Assembly: GCA_030411725.1 (NCBI GenBank)
Contig: MU839832.1
Span: 1,240,001 to 1,304,000 of the forward strand
Source: Echria macrotheca
Taxonomy: Eukaryota; Ascomycota; Sordariomycetes; Sordariales; Schizotheciaceae
Length of the DNA: 64,000 nucleotides
Reading direction: 5' to 3'
The notes beneath the pieces were generated by a model. That model saw only the letters and a list, made by a program, of their open reading frames with translations, did no database searches and had not been told where the DNA came from. The translations under genes were made by a program, and so were the position numbers. How positions within the stretch are numbered: position 1 is the first letter of the stretch; every line of letters starts with the position of its first letter. Shown here in pieces: positions 1 to 11,006 of this stretch.

Positions 1-2179
1 TATTGTCCAAGCGGGCAGCAGAGTCCCAGTCCAGCGCATACTGGGAGCTGTCGCAGATCTCGTCACCCAAGGACCACGACTGGATGGACCCAAACATTCA
101 GTCAGGCGGCAACTACAAATACTATTATCACGATAGTGCGGGTGAGGGTCAGTATATCTACGCCGTCGAGGGAAGCCTCTACCTCACGCATGACGAGTTC
201 GCCGGCAAGGCGGGGGCTAAACAGGCCTCGGTGCTGCCCGAGTTCACCTACGGCAACGAGCAGCAAGGCGTCTCGGTAGTTGCCGATAATAAGATGCACG
301 GAACGCGAGTTGCATCCAAGGCTGTCGGCAAGGTGCTTGGAGTAGCCAAGAAGGCAACCATTGTCGTCCCCCAGATGTCACTCGGCGGACCGACGGGCCC
401 CGGCGGCTCGTCTCCGGGCTGGGCCCGCACCCACAACTTCCATGGCGAGAGGGTCTTGGATGCGTATGTCCGCATTATGGAGCACGTCATGGCAAGCGAC
501 GACAAGGGCCCCAACAAGGTAGGCCGGGCCGTCATCAACTACTCCAATGGAGAGTTTGACGACCTGGGTCGGTCACACCCTGCCGTGTACAAGATGCTCT
601 ACAAGATCCTCAAGGAGCTGGAGAGTATGAAGGTGCTTGTGGTTGCGTCGGCCCACAATGAGTACCTCCACGAGGACTATGTCATGGGCCCAGGATACCT
701 GCCCAACGGGCGCGGCGATGACATGAGCGACGTTCCGCAGCGATGGGCTAACCCGGCGCATCCGAACTACCTTTCGAATCTCATTGTTGTCAGTACCACG
801 GATATCAACACGCAAGTAGGCAACATCAACCCATATGCCAACTGGGTGAGCTTTGCACCGGGCGCCAACATTGCCGTAGCCGATGGTATTTCGGGCAACG
901 GGATAGCCAGAGGGCACGACGGGTCGTCCTACGGTTAGTTTTACTCATCACTTTGTCGGACACTATCTCCCAGCTGCTAACATGAATGTCAACAGCCGCG
1001 CCCATGGTCTCTGGTCTAGCAGCTTATCTGCGGGCCTTGCCGTCGAAATGGAAGACGGACCTGGAGGACCCTAAGCTCCTCAAGGCACTGATCAAGCTCC
1101 TGCAGCGCCAGATCCCCAGCTTTCCCCACCAGCCGACGGAAGCCAATGCCAAACCCAAAGTGCCCACTGTCTGGAACGGCCAGGTGTTTGACAAGAACTG
1201 CCTGGTCGACAGCGGTACCAAGTTCGACGGCGACTCGGCGTGTCCCAACATCGACGACATCCACAAACCCGACGCAGACAAGGCTCTCCTCAGCCCGGGT
1301 GGTGGGACGAGCAACGGCCAAGCTATTGTCTACCAGCCTGGCCCGCCAACGCCGACCTGCACTGCCGACTGCGGCAAGCTTTGCACCGGCTTCTTCTGCG
1401 TGGCCAACCCGACGGGGAATCCCAACGCGCCAAGTAATGCAGGCCCGCTGCCGACTTTGACATCCGGACCGACAGGCTGTGGAACTAATCAGACGCCTTC
1501 GCCGGTGCCCGTTTGCAATGGCTCGGGCGGCAATAGGGTATGTGTTACGAGCACTACGTGTGTAGCGATTGCTACGCCGACACCGACGGGAGGCACTGGA
1601 GGTGGCGATGGAAACAATAATGGCGGTAACGGCGGTGGGAACAACGGCGGTGAAAATGGTGGAGGTGGCGGAAACAATAACGGTGGCAACGGAGGCAACA
1701 ACGGAGGGAACAACGGCGGCGGCGGAGGAGGCGCAGGAAGCGGAGGAGGAAGTGGGTGCAGCGCCCAGGCGCCGCAGAAGACCATCCTCCCACCGCCGGG
1801 CACCGGGTGTCAAAAGGATGTCGACTGCGCCGACTTCCAGTGCGGAGCGTGCGAGTGGGCTGGCTGCCTGATGTTCTCGCCGGCGTCGGGGCTCACCTGC
1901 CAGTGCCTTGCGACCCGAGACCAGACAGGCAAGGGGTGCAGCATCGACTACGACTGCGCCGGCTCCCAGTGTCCGGCCGGCAAGTGGCCGCGCTGTCTCA
2001 AGTTCGGCCTGACGCCGGCGACGTGCCAGTGCATGGACATGGCCACGTCGATTCCGGGGGGCACGGGGTGTAGCAAGACGTACGACTGTGCGCATTACCT
2101 GTGTCCGTCGGGGCAGCATCCGGGGTGTGTGCAGTTCTCGCTGGGGGCTGGGCCGACTTGTCAGTGTATGCCTAACTGA
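1..2179 (+). CDS. Subtilisin-like (S8) secreted protein, 5' truncated by window edge, probable pseudoprotease with Cys-rich repeats
   Basis: Two exons are visible: up to 933 and 996-2179 (intron 934-995, branch GCTAAC). The first full codon is at 3 and no start is in the window. The subtilase fold is clear: the His motif HGTRVA (His codon 297-299), the oxyanion region VVASAHNE, and the Ser motif GSSYAAPMVSG, which spans the splice site. The expected Asp of the DTG motif is replaced: the segment reads IYAVEGSLYLTHDEF, with Glu (GAG, 168-170) where family members have Asp, and Ser for the following Gly. After the domain comes a Pro/Thr stretch, a Gly/Asn-rich linker (about 1600-1755) and three tandem Cys-rich repeats of about 40 residues, each ending in CQC. 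The fold call is firm. Loss of protease activity is inference; the repeats might bind a wall polymer, but I do not recognise them. Confidence 0.85.
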
Positions 2180-2213
2180 TGGCTTTCTTTGCAGTTGTAA
2201 TGGGTTGTGTCGG

Positions 2214-2245
<32 letters not shown>

Positions 2246-2964
2246 GATTTTAAAATGTTCTGAGGTGTTCTTTTGTAAAGAGTTTAGAAGTGGACCTTAA
2301 TTGTTCTCATCGTTTGGGGTTAAATGCCGTCCGATTGTGGAAATCCTCAAAGTCCTCAGGCTGTGAAAATTGATTTGGTTTGTGAATTGCTTGTAGAACT
2401 AGTGCCAAGAATGCTTGTTTTTGTGGAAGGGAGTATGACCTTGTGGCCGTGGCTAAATGCAGCGACTGTGGTCCTTGTGTTCCTGCTATCATGCATGGGG
2501 TGCTCCTTCCCACATAACATGCGGAATGGAGTCGGTTGATGGTTGAAGGTTGAGCTGAGAACCCCTAAAAATAGGGCTGAGGGTCAACAAACACAGGCCC
2601 CCTGATTGACCAATAGCGCATCGTCGCTCAGCGATATGCATGGACTAGAACTAGCGCCCTCGACGGTTCGATTTTCACCTCGTCTTCATCTTATTATTAA
2701 CCTTCACCCCATCCCTCCGCACCACCTCCCGAATCATATGAAATCCCAAACCCGCCACCACCGCCATCACATGCAAAGCATCAAACATTCCTCACTTGCT
2801 CGCCAACACCGTACCTTAGTCGATTTTCGACACGTTCGGGACAATGCACCCTCGGCATTTGGTGCGGGGTCCTTGATTTAGTCTACCTAGGCAGCCATTC
2901 CAAATCCCCCGAGCTTCAATCTCTTCCATTTGGCTCACCACCCGTCACCTGGTAAATCACAGAT
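2180..2964. other. Intergenic region 2180-2964
   Basis: No gene seen. It holds the long T-run at 2218-2245 and the promoter side of the next HET gene. The short open frames here lack codon bias or recognisable products. Confidence 0.6.
2218..2245. repeat. Poly-T run of 28 bases
   Basis: An uninterrupted run of 28 T starts 39 bp after the stop of the subtilase-like gene. On the minus strand it is a poly-A tail-like tract. No retroposon body is recognisable beside it, so simple homopolymer expansion is the default reading. Confidence 0.9.
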
Positions 2965-5915
2965 ATGGATCCCGACTCTGTCCAAGACGTCTATGATTAT
3001 GAGCTGCGACCGCGAGAGATTCGACTCGTGCGCCTCCTCCCAAGTTCGCAATGGACTGACCCGATCCACTGCACCCTTTCCTGCCACTTTCTCGACGGCC
3101 CGCTGCCCGAATACACTGCCCTCTCTTACGCTTGGGGACGTGCGAACGTAACCGACGAGATCTTCCTGAATGGCAAACCATGGCCCATCACGGTCAATCT
3201 TGCCAACGCCCTCTACTTCTTGCGCGATCCCACCAAGATCCTTCTTTTCTGGATCGACGCTTTGGTGAGTCCACTCCTCGTTAGAGCGGCTACCGCTGAC
3301 ATTGGGAATACATGTAGTGCATCAACCAGAGCAATCCTCGAGAAAGGGCCGCCCAGGTCAGATTGATGCGGGAGATCTACTCCATCTGTGACACGGTAGC
3401 CGTCTACCTCGGCGATGGAATCCACCACCGTCCCCAGAAAGGAATTGCCCGTCGACCAGATGTCGCCCGTATCACATTCTCCAATGATCCCCGGGACCTA
3501 GTCCATATCGACGCATTCTGGGACGCCTTGTCAGCCGGTCGGCCGTTGAAGTCGCTCTTCCACATGTTTTGTCTGCTCCGAATCCTGTCGAGTGCCGATC
3601 TCTTTCCCATCCTCATCACGAAGTTGGACGGCGGCAAAAACGATGCACTCGACCAGATCCTCGAAGCACTCCGGATGATGCTTACTAGCACGTGGTGGCA
3701 GCGAATCTGGGTGGTGCAGGAGATGGTGGTGGCCAGGAGCGCCGTGATTCAGTACGGGCCGTTCTCGGTGCCCTGGGACATGCTCGTCGCAGCCGTGCCT
3801 CACGCCTCCCTGCTGGGATCGGCCACCTCGTCGGATGGCGCCAAGGTGCTCGCCTACTTTGTACGGCACGTCGAGAACTTCGAGAACCTGCGTAAGCAGT
3901 GGCGGTCCGAAGGCGGCGCACCGCTCCTGTCGCTGCTGCAGCACTTTAGCGCGCGGCAGGCCACCGACGAGCGCGACAAAATCTTCGCGCTGCTGGGGCT
4001 AGTGCGGGAGAACCAGCGTGGTTTCGTCGAGCCGAGCTACGTCGACGATGTTCCTCGCGTGTACCGCAACCTGGCCGTCGCGCTTCTGCATAGAACGAAC
4101 GACGTCAGCTTGTGGCGCGGTGACATGGCCCGCAAGAAGCGGCGGGATCTGCCGAGCTGGGTGCCCGACTGGAGTGCTGTCTTTGACGAATCCGACCGCA
4201 GGCGGGCGCAGGTTACCTGCCACGATGTGAGCAATGGGTGGGAGTTCATTACCGTACGGTCCATGACGGCATACTGGAACCGTGTCTACTTCGGCATGCG
4301 AAAATTATCGACGTGGTTCCAAAGTCGAGAGACAACAGGAGACCTGCTGCCTGCTCAACTAGTTGTGGCTTTCGAACAATACGGTCGCGAAATTGCGTCG
4401 TTTGAGGCTGCCTGGTTAATCATCGAGAAGGTGCTCAAGAAGTTGGAGGCCATTTATCAAAGCTGGCTGGCCCGATTGGACGGATCTGTCGAGCACATCA
4501 CCTGGCAGCAGTTAAACCACCTACGAGACGCCCACGTGTCTGGTGCAGTTTATTGGCACTTTGAACAACGAGTCGAATGGAGTCTGGCTGGCTATTATCA
4601 TCCGATCCTAGAGCTATTGGATCTTATACTGTCGCCGGGACATGGCACCACCGAGGACGAGTCCAGCCTGTTCAAAGAGCTTTACTTTCGGCATAGGAAC
4701 AAACTACAGTTTCTTCTCCGCAAGGCCTTTCGAGTATGCGAACAATATCTGAGCCTGGCCAGTTTATACGCGAAACAGTGTAGTCCGAAGATCCTTGAAA
4801 TCCAGACACTATGCCACACGCTGAAGGAATACTGTGGGGGACCCGAAGAGGACTCTGGGGACCGCTGGGTACAGGCGCTATTTTGGTGCTCCGTCGCCGT
4901 ATACGGGGAGGTTGACGAACGTCAAGAGTTTACCACACTCACCGCTCGGCCAGACGAGGTTCCGATCTGGAACTTGCCCGGTCAAGTTCCATCCCTTCCC
5001 CCACCTCACCGACGGATCAAACTCGACGACGAGATCTTCTCCGACCCGGCTGAGAGGAACAACGGGTCAGGGCCTCCTGTCTTATCCATTGAAATCATGC
5101 ACATCGGACGGGTTAAGCTGGTCGGCCAGCGGCTGATGGCGTGGTCGGACCAGGGCTCGGCCTTCGACACGCTGACGTTGTGGATCCATACGAGCCGGCA
5201 GCTTCCAACCCTCGACCGCGAATGGATTGACCACAGGGGTCATGTCCGCCGCGACATTTCGCGCCGCGATCGTCAGGAGACGCCAATGGAGAGCGTACAC
5301 GAGTGGTCACTACGGACCGCCAGGACACTTGTCGGGGACATGGTCATGGTCAGCGTGGAGAGCGACGCACAAGCTACTCAAGCTACTGACCAGGTCGCCC
5401 CGCGTCGCTTGAAACGCTCTGACACGGCTAGGCTTCTTCGGTGGTTTGAGAGGATCTTGGACCTCTGCAAATCCGAGAGGCGTGAGGCAGCGAAGGTAGG
5501 CGACTTTCTCGAGAACGACGAGATGAAGCCGTTTGACCAGGCTCTTGTCCTCGTGACGGAGGGGCGCGTTGCCTTCTGGGCAGGGGACCATATATGGAGA
5601 TTCGGTCTCGGCCCTGGCAGCATGGCCGTTGACGATGTAGTGGCCATCATGCCCGGCGGGCGTAACCACATGATTGTGCGTCCGCAACCGTCGGTTGTGG
5701 TTTCCGAGTTTGTTCGCGCGTTTGGCGATGAAAAGTTTGCAGTCGTTGGGGATTGCTACTTTGATGCGAGCGGGAAGGCTGTGATCGAGGATCATGTCGC
5801 TGCCCCGGAAAGCCCATGGCCGGGATGGCTCCCTCAGGAGATGCTCCAGTACGTCCCGGGGATTGAGAAGATCATGGAAGGACGGCCTTGGAAGAGAAGG
5901 GTTTTGCTGGTCTAG
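2965..5915 (+). CDS. HET-domain protein (heterokaryon incompatibility type), 965 aa
   Basis: Exons 2965-3264 and 3318-5915; the intron 3265-3317 (GTGAGT...TAG) restores the classic junction WIDAL/CINQSNPRERAAQV. The HET domain (PF06985 type) covers about residues 50-210: EYTALSYAWG, the WIDALCINQ core, then WWQRIWVVQEMV. Further family blocks follow: DKIFALLGL, LPSWVPDWS, and near the C terminus a block with GDCYF. HET domains trigger cell death after fusion of unlike individuals, or act in related non-self responses; most members have no assigned allele system. No NACHT, WD40 or lipase-like partner domain is seen, and the neighbours do not suggest a known two-gene het pair. The middle third (about residues 420-620) is specific to this protein and unrecognised. 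Confidence 0.92.
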
Positions 5916-6753
5916 TCTGGGGAATCTGAGCGCACTTGGATATTTGAGTGGCTCACCTCAGTGTGTGAATTCATGCGTTCGCTGTGGATATTGCGGAGTT
6001 TGAGTGTCCATGTCTTGTAACCATACAATTTCTCTTACACAAGGTAAGGCGTGGCTGGACGTCGTTACCGAATGACTCAAGCCTTCAGCTACCTACCTAG
6101 GTACCGAGGCTAATAATCCAAGGCAACTATCCGTAGGTAGTAATTACATCCGAGACTCTTGGTCTACCCCGAATGCATCCTACCACTCCCTCAACACCAC
6201 CTCCAGTCGCATTGCAAGCGACGTCAGGGTGCTTTTGTCTTTTGCCAAGTATATTTTTCTTCGGAAAACCCATCTGCCAAGCCTGAAGCCTGAAGCATGA
6301 TTGAACCGGTGCGCGAAGGATTTTCCGAATTTTCGTATCCTCACATTTGCCATGAATGATGAGGCGCAGCAGCCCCAATGGCGATGCTGGGCTGGTCGGG
6401 TAATATCCGTTTGGGCGGGTCGGCAGGTACCAATCGACACATTAGCAGGCGAATAGGGGGTAAATAAATGGCGGCTTGGTAGGCTTTTCTGGGGGCTGTT
6501 TTTGGGGGGGTTCTTTTTACATGGTCCGCTTGTTGGAGGCTGTGTAACACTACGCGCTTGTAATCGTGTAATCGTGTAATCCTGTAAATTGTAGGTAGGT
6601 AAGCCGTAAATTGTGGATAAGCCGCCGCGGCGGGAAGAAGAAAAATAATATAAAAATCTACTGTTCCCTGGGACCTTTTTCTTTTCCATGGCCCGCATAG
6701 GTACCTACACTCTCTTGCTCTCTCGTCTTTTTGTGAAAGGAACGAAAAAAAAA
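5916..6753. other. Intergenic region 5916-6753
   Basis: No gene supported. It contains one CCTAGG-centred palindrome (6091-6105) of a kind repeated in other gaps of this window, and the upstream region of the next secreted-protein gene. Confidence 0.55.
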
Positions 6754-7459
6754 ATGGCCGCCCGTTTCATCACACTCGTCGCCACTACCCTCGCCCTAGG
6801 TCTGTCTCAGGGTGTTGCTGCGGCCGACGACACGCCCCAAGTCCAACTCCTCAGCGGCGTGTGCTACGACTTTGCGGGCGCGTTCCAGTCCGACACGGGC
6901 AACGCCATGGTCGGCGACGTGATCCTGCGACCTGCGGGGACGGGGACGTTTCTGGACGGGTTGGAGACTGGGTTCGGGGGTATTGCCGAGTCGGCGAGGA
7001 TGAGTTTGCCTTGGTCTACTGTATGTTTTGTTCCCCTCCCCCCCCTTTTTTTCGATCTCGTATATACTGGGGAGACGTTAATAAAAGTGTGTGTAGTTGG
7101 CATATTTCAACGAAACAGGCCGCGCGCGGTATCGGATTACCTGTCGCGACGAGGACGGACTTGCCGCGGCGGGGAGTACCAACAAGCCATTGAAAGTAAA
7201 TACGGACAAGGATAATACGCTGGTGATTGATAGCTATGGGCTGATGCTCGAGCCGTATGGACACTATGTCGACGGGCAGAGGGTGTCGGGAGTCTTTCTG
7301 GGGGCCGCGGGCGTGACCAGGTGGGCTTGGGGGAATGTGACGTATAATGGGATTCCGTTCTGGCGACCGCGGTTGTTGGTTGCGAGTCGTAATAATTTGA
7401 AGGGGGATCAGTTGAGGGCTGGGGAGGTGGGTGGGTATTTGATGGCTGCTTCGCGGTAG
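6754..7459 (+). CDS. Small secreted protein of unknown function, 209 aa
   Basis: Exons 6754-7020 and 7097-7459, intron 7021-7096 (GTATGT...GTGTAG, pyrimidine-rich). I chose the ATG at 6754 because it opens a clear signal peptide (MAARFITLVATTLALG, likely cleaved near GVAA-ADD); an upstream in-frame ATG at 6688 would bury it. The mature protein is about 185 residues with only two cysteines (in GVCYDF and ITCRDE), a Gly-rich first half and a hydrophobic second half with an N-glycosylation sequon (NVT). I do not recognise the family. It is probably extracellular; wall protein or effector-like roles are guesses. Confidence 0.75.
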
Positions 7460-8043
7460 AGGGGTATAAAGGGGGCAATGGGGTGGGAGTTGGTTATGCT
7501 GAGAATGGGGGAAGAGATACAACCTGGGGGATGAAAGAGAGTCGAGTTTTTAGCAGTTCGAAGCTTGGAGTAGTAGCAATGAAGCGGGCATGAAGATTTT
7601 TAGGGTGAATATCAGGTTGTGATGAAATTTCATTTCTTTCCAATAAGAGTCAGGACATGGTTTGCTCCAGTATTGCGTACCCTCGACCTGGGCGAGAGGT
7701 ATACAGAAGCCTCAGCTGCTGTTGCTCCTTGTAGATAGCTCTGAGAATATCAACTACCAGATGATCACGGATTAAACTCCCGCAGGATTGTTGAAAAGAT
7801 TTGACTCGGTTGTCCCACGAGGGATGCGACATGGTCTCGAGTGAGCGTGAGTCTTGTGTACGAATCAGGGTAGCCACTACTCGTCGCTTCAAGTCCATCC
7901 AAATCCATACTTCAATAAATACTGGACAACAATAAACTACCACCGATACCGACTACCGCAAATTCAATACGTAGAAACCCAACCCATCATCGCCCTCTTA
8001 CTACTAAAAAGATACACCACACCACCCCATCGCCCCCTTCACT
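7460..8043. other. Intergenic region 7460-8043 (convergent gene ends)
   Basis: No gene. This is the shared 3' region of the secreted-protein gene on the left and the minus-strand gene on the right. No strong structure is seen. Confidence 0.5.
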
Positions 8044-8693
8044 TCACTCCCTCACAATCTCAACCTCCTCATACACCACCCTCACAGGCCCAACCTCTTC
8101 TTCCTCCTCATCACTATCATCCAACCGCTCATCCAACTGCTCACTCCGCACTCCTCTCCTCCCATCCTCCCTCCCCCTACTATCCTCCCTCCCCCTCCCA
8201 TCCTCTTCCCTCCCACCCTTCCTCCCAACCAAATCCCTGACCTTAGCAACCCCAGCCTTCACCCCCTTCCTAACCCCATCCTCAACAAGCCCATACACCA
8301 CATCCTCAGTCTCCCGGACAAGCTCCCTGTCCAAAACCCTGCCGAACAGCTCGTCCGTGACCACCTCGGTGACCTTGTCCTTGACCACGCGCCGCACCGC
8401 CTGTTTGGCCGCTTTCTTGGCCCGTTCTTCCGGCGTGGGTGGCGCGAAGGGGTTGCGCCAGCGGGGACGGCCGTCGGGACGGCGGAAGCGGGAGGTTCTG
8501 CCGCTTTGGGTTGGGGTGGGGGTTGGGTCTGTGGGGGTGGAGTTAGTCTTCGTGAGGACGGTCGGGTAAATAAAAAAAAAGGGGAGGGGGGGGGGGGGGG
8601 GGGGGACGTACCGGGGTATAGGGATTTCTGGACGTTTTTGGCGCTGTTCATGGCGCCTACGACTTTTATTACGCCGTCGACTACGCGATCCAT
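8044..8693 (-). CDS. Hypothetical charged protein, 188 aa
   Basis: Exons 8693-8612 and 8528-8044; the intron 8529-8611 starts GTACGT and ends CCACAG, and contains a 20-base G/C homopolymer. The intron is needed because the N-terminal segment (MDRVVDGVIKVVGAMNSAKN) and the long C-terminal part are in different frames. The product has a Pro/Thr patch, then a predicted helical region rich in Lys/Arg and Val (ERAKKAAKQAVRRVVKDKV onward), then an Arg/Gly/Asp/Glu-rich low-complexity tail ending in an acidic run (DDSDEEEEE). No signal peptide or membrane segment. Family not recognised. The homopolymer inside the intron may make this site error-prone in assemblies. Confidence 0.65.
8586..8605. repeat. 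Poly-G run of 20 bases inside an intron
   Basis: Twenty G on the plus strand (C on the coding strand), next to an A-run, lie just after the donor site of the 188-aa gene. G-quadruplex formation or sequencing slippage are both possible. Confidence 0.85.
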
Positions 8694-9686
8694 GTTTGAG
8701 GTGTGGAGAATACGTAGGTACGGTGTGGTTATGGTAGGTTAGGGGTGTCGTGGGAATGGATGCGCAGTTCCATAGGAATGTTGTTTGGAGACTCGAGGAG
8801 GTGTTTGTGTGGTCGTGCAGAGGGAATGGGAAACATCCTGGAGCAGAATTCTGGTCGGGTGAGCTGGGCGGCATGAACTTGGATGCAGTTTCCGATTGGC
8901 AGGTTGATGGAGGTGGAGATGGTGAAGAAAGCACGCGTGTCGTTGTTGCTGTGAGTATGTGTTTGTGACTTCAAATGGAAGGACGCGATGGTAAACACAA
9001 AAGGAGGGAAATTGGAGATGAGGTTCGCCACTGAGCTTTTCGTTCCTTCCCGTCGCACGTTCTGGTGAGGGAAATCCTTCCCAACTTGCGACTGGAGTCT
9101 CCTTCCCGAGCTTCATTTCACCGGGATATATATCCTTTTGGTCAACATTCCGGGTCTCCATTGTTTCGTTGATGCTGTTGAGGTCATGGTATAGCTGCCA
9201 ACTACTTCACCCCGTGGTTTGGCTTGCGCGCAGCCACTCCCCGACACTCAACACGTCGACATTAAGAAGTCAAACCGGGTGAAGCCGTGACAGTCCGGAG
9301 AAATCTGAGACCATTTATGATGTGAAATATAGCTGTTGTATTTGGAGGTGGGAGGCGCTTCAGAGACCGGCCAGCTACCCGTACCTATTATACCCAACTG
9401 GAACTTAGTACATTCACCACCAACAAACCATTGCATCCAAACAGAGTTTTATTATCTTTTGGTACCCGAATTATGTCCGTCGCCGTTGGTGATGAGGTCA
9501 ACCTGTCGTGGGTGCGCGCAAAAAGAGAACACTGCATCCCGCGCCATCATGGAAAGAGCTAACTTTGGAAGTTGGGATAACTCATGGGATTGGAACGTGC
9601 TGGTAGCAAGTCATAGTCGTCTCACATCGCAGAATGCGATCCAGCTGCGTTGACAGTAGATCTCGGATAGTGGGGAGCGAAAGGGC
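8694..9686. other. Intergenic region 8694-9686
   Basis: No supportable gene on either strand. The upstream region of the minus-strand 188-aa gene lies here. Confidence 0.5.
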
Positions 9687-9933
9687 AAAAAAAGCTCACC
9701 ATCCCATCTTTGAGGGGGGTCCGGACGAGATGGTTACCAAAAACCCCCAAGAGGGAGTTTTTACTCTGCCACTGATCGGATTCGATCCTAGAGCCTCCCC
9801 GAGGGGAGGCTCTCCCGACGTCACCTCCCGCGGAGCGAAGGCGACGCCCATCCACCTGAGCCAGCTCACCGAAGTGGCGCTCCCAGGCTTTTGGGCCGAT
9901 GGTATGATGAGAGTTGGATTAGATATATATAGT
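9687..9933 (-). ncRNA. Putative RNA polymerase III ncRNA or tRNA-like SINE, copy 1
   Basis: Read on the minus strand: TATA-like stretch (9922-9933), box A TGGCTCAGGTGG (9852-9863), box B GGATCGAATCC (9778-9788), and a seven-T terminator (9687-9693). The two boxes fit the tRNA internal promoter, but no full cloverleaf can be drawn. Hairpins seen: 9863-9881 (CGAA loop on this strand); 9819-9846, a 10-bp stem in the anticodon-arm position; 9790-9813, a perfect 11-bp stem in the variable-arm position; 9739-9762; and 9704-9733. A diverged second copy lies at 61411-61657 and keeps the same order of parts. Because the TATA stretch is conserved too, duplicate genes fit slightly better than retroposed SINE copies. 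Known 5S, U6, SRP and RNase P motifs were not recognised. Confidence 0.6.
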
Positions 9934-9956
9934 TCGTCCCAACTGTTCAAACCTCA

Positions 9957-10167
9957 TCCTGTCGTCAGACAGCTATTACGTTACCACTTGCCGGTTGGAT
10001 CTGAAAAAAAAACTGATAAGTTTTCACACCACGCTAAGATAAGATAAGTTTTCACACTACGCACGTGATCTGCAGCGGAGCCGCTCAGAGAGGCGCGAAG
10101 AGGCCGTCTTTTGCAGCGAAATAGCTATTTAGCTACTGCATTAATTCCGTAGCGTCTGACGACAGGA
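9957..10167. mobile_element. MITE-like element with 14-bp terminal inverted repeats
   Basis: The left end TCCTGTCGTCAGAC (9957-9970) is matched perfectly and inverted at 10154-10167, bounding 211 bp of non-coding DNA. Size and structure fit a miniature inverted-repeat transposable element. No clear target-site duplication is seen at the borders, so the superfamily is unassigned. It sits directly beside the putative ncRNA copy 1. Confidence 0.55.
10015..10062. repeat. Direct repeat, 2 x 20 bp
   Basis: GATAAGTTTTCACACCACGC at 10015-10034 recurs with one mismatch at 10043-10062, within the MITE-like element. Confidence 0.8.
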
Positions 10168-10232
10168 ACTTCTCGTTTCGTTCAACCTTCTACTATTTAA
10201 ACTGCCTCTTCGGATGCGGTGGCAGATAGGCG

Positions 10233-10332
10233 GCGTAAAATTCGCCAGGAGCGGGAGAGAGGCGGAAGCGCCCCGGAGCTTGCGGAGGGCCGTCGCTGTA
10301 GCCGAACGAAGCGACGCCAGCGAATTTTATGC
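10233..10332. repeat. Inverted repeat around a GC-rich hairpin region
   Basis: GCGTAAAATTCGC (10233-10245) and its inverse at 10320-10332 match at 12 of 13 positions and enclose about 75 bp of GC-rich DNA. An inner 7-bp stem, CGTCGCT/AGCGACG, is also present. It could be a second small inverted-repeat element or a structured RNA; no other copy is seen in the window. Confidence 0.45.
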
Positions 10333-11006
10333 ACGAATTACATGGAGAATATCCACCCTCGCACACCTGCGAGAATGACCGATTAGCTGACGAAACTTCG
10401 TTTCCAAAGGCACATACATCAATGGATTGCAGACTACAGATCAGAACCCAGCTACATCATCCCCAACATCATTGCATAACATCATAAAGACGTCTTTTTC
10501 AGCCTCATGATGGCAGCAATGAAACGCTAGCAGGACGGAACGGAAGGCTGAAACACGGTCTGTCGGCCGCCCTGGCGACACGGCGTTTTCATGCGATCGG
10601 GAACGGTGGCCGTCCCGCTCCAATAGGTAAATATCAGGAGATAACGAATCAAGAAGCTGGAAACACCTCCCGGTTTGACCTTTACACTTGGAAACCCAGC
10701 AAAGATTCACGAGCTTTACAACTGTTTCCGTGGCAAGGTCATTCGTTATCCGGATCTTGACACCAACAAACCAGTGCAGCCCCAAGGTCTTGAGAAGAAA
10801 TGATAACAGATATGTGGACCACTTGGAGAACATAAAAAAATAGAATGTGAAGCCAAAACAAAAACCCCCCATTTGTTCGTCCCTGTATACATGTATCCAA
10901 AGGGGGGTATCGGGGTATATAAAAGTTATAATCATCATATCTGTTAACCCAATTTTTCCTTCCACCCATTCCTCAATACCCAATCCAGACCAACCGCAAT
11001 AAGAAA

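Noticed and set aside
1016..2119. 367-residue minus-strand frame across the subtilase-like gene
   Set aside because: It is an antisense shadow of the Gly/Asn-rich and Cys-rich coding region.
2218..2245. 28-T run as a polymerase III terminator or retroposon tail
   Set aside because: No A/B boxes or repeat body lies on either side; a simple homopolymer is sufficient.
8044..8934. 296-residue continuous minus frame starting at 8934
   Set aside because: Its first 130 residues are low-complexity and cross the poly-C/poly-A tract; the spliced model from 8693 has proper splice sites and a plausible start.
9687..9933. Reading the box A/box B element as a plain tRNA gene
   Set aside because: No acceptor stem can be closed around the boxes, and the T-stem is broken; only a tRNA-like promoter and arms remain.
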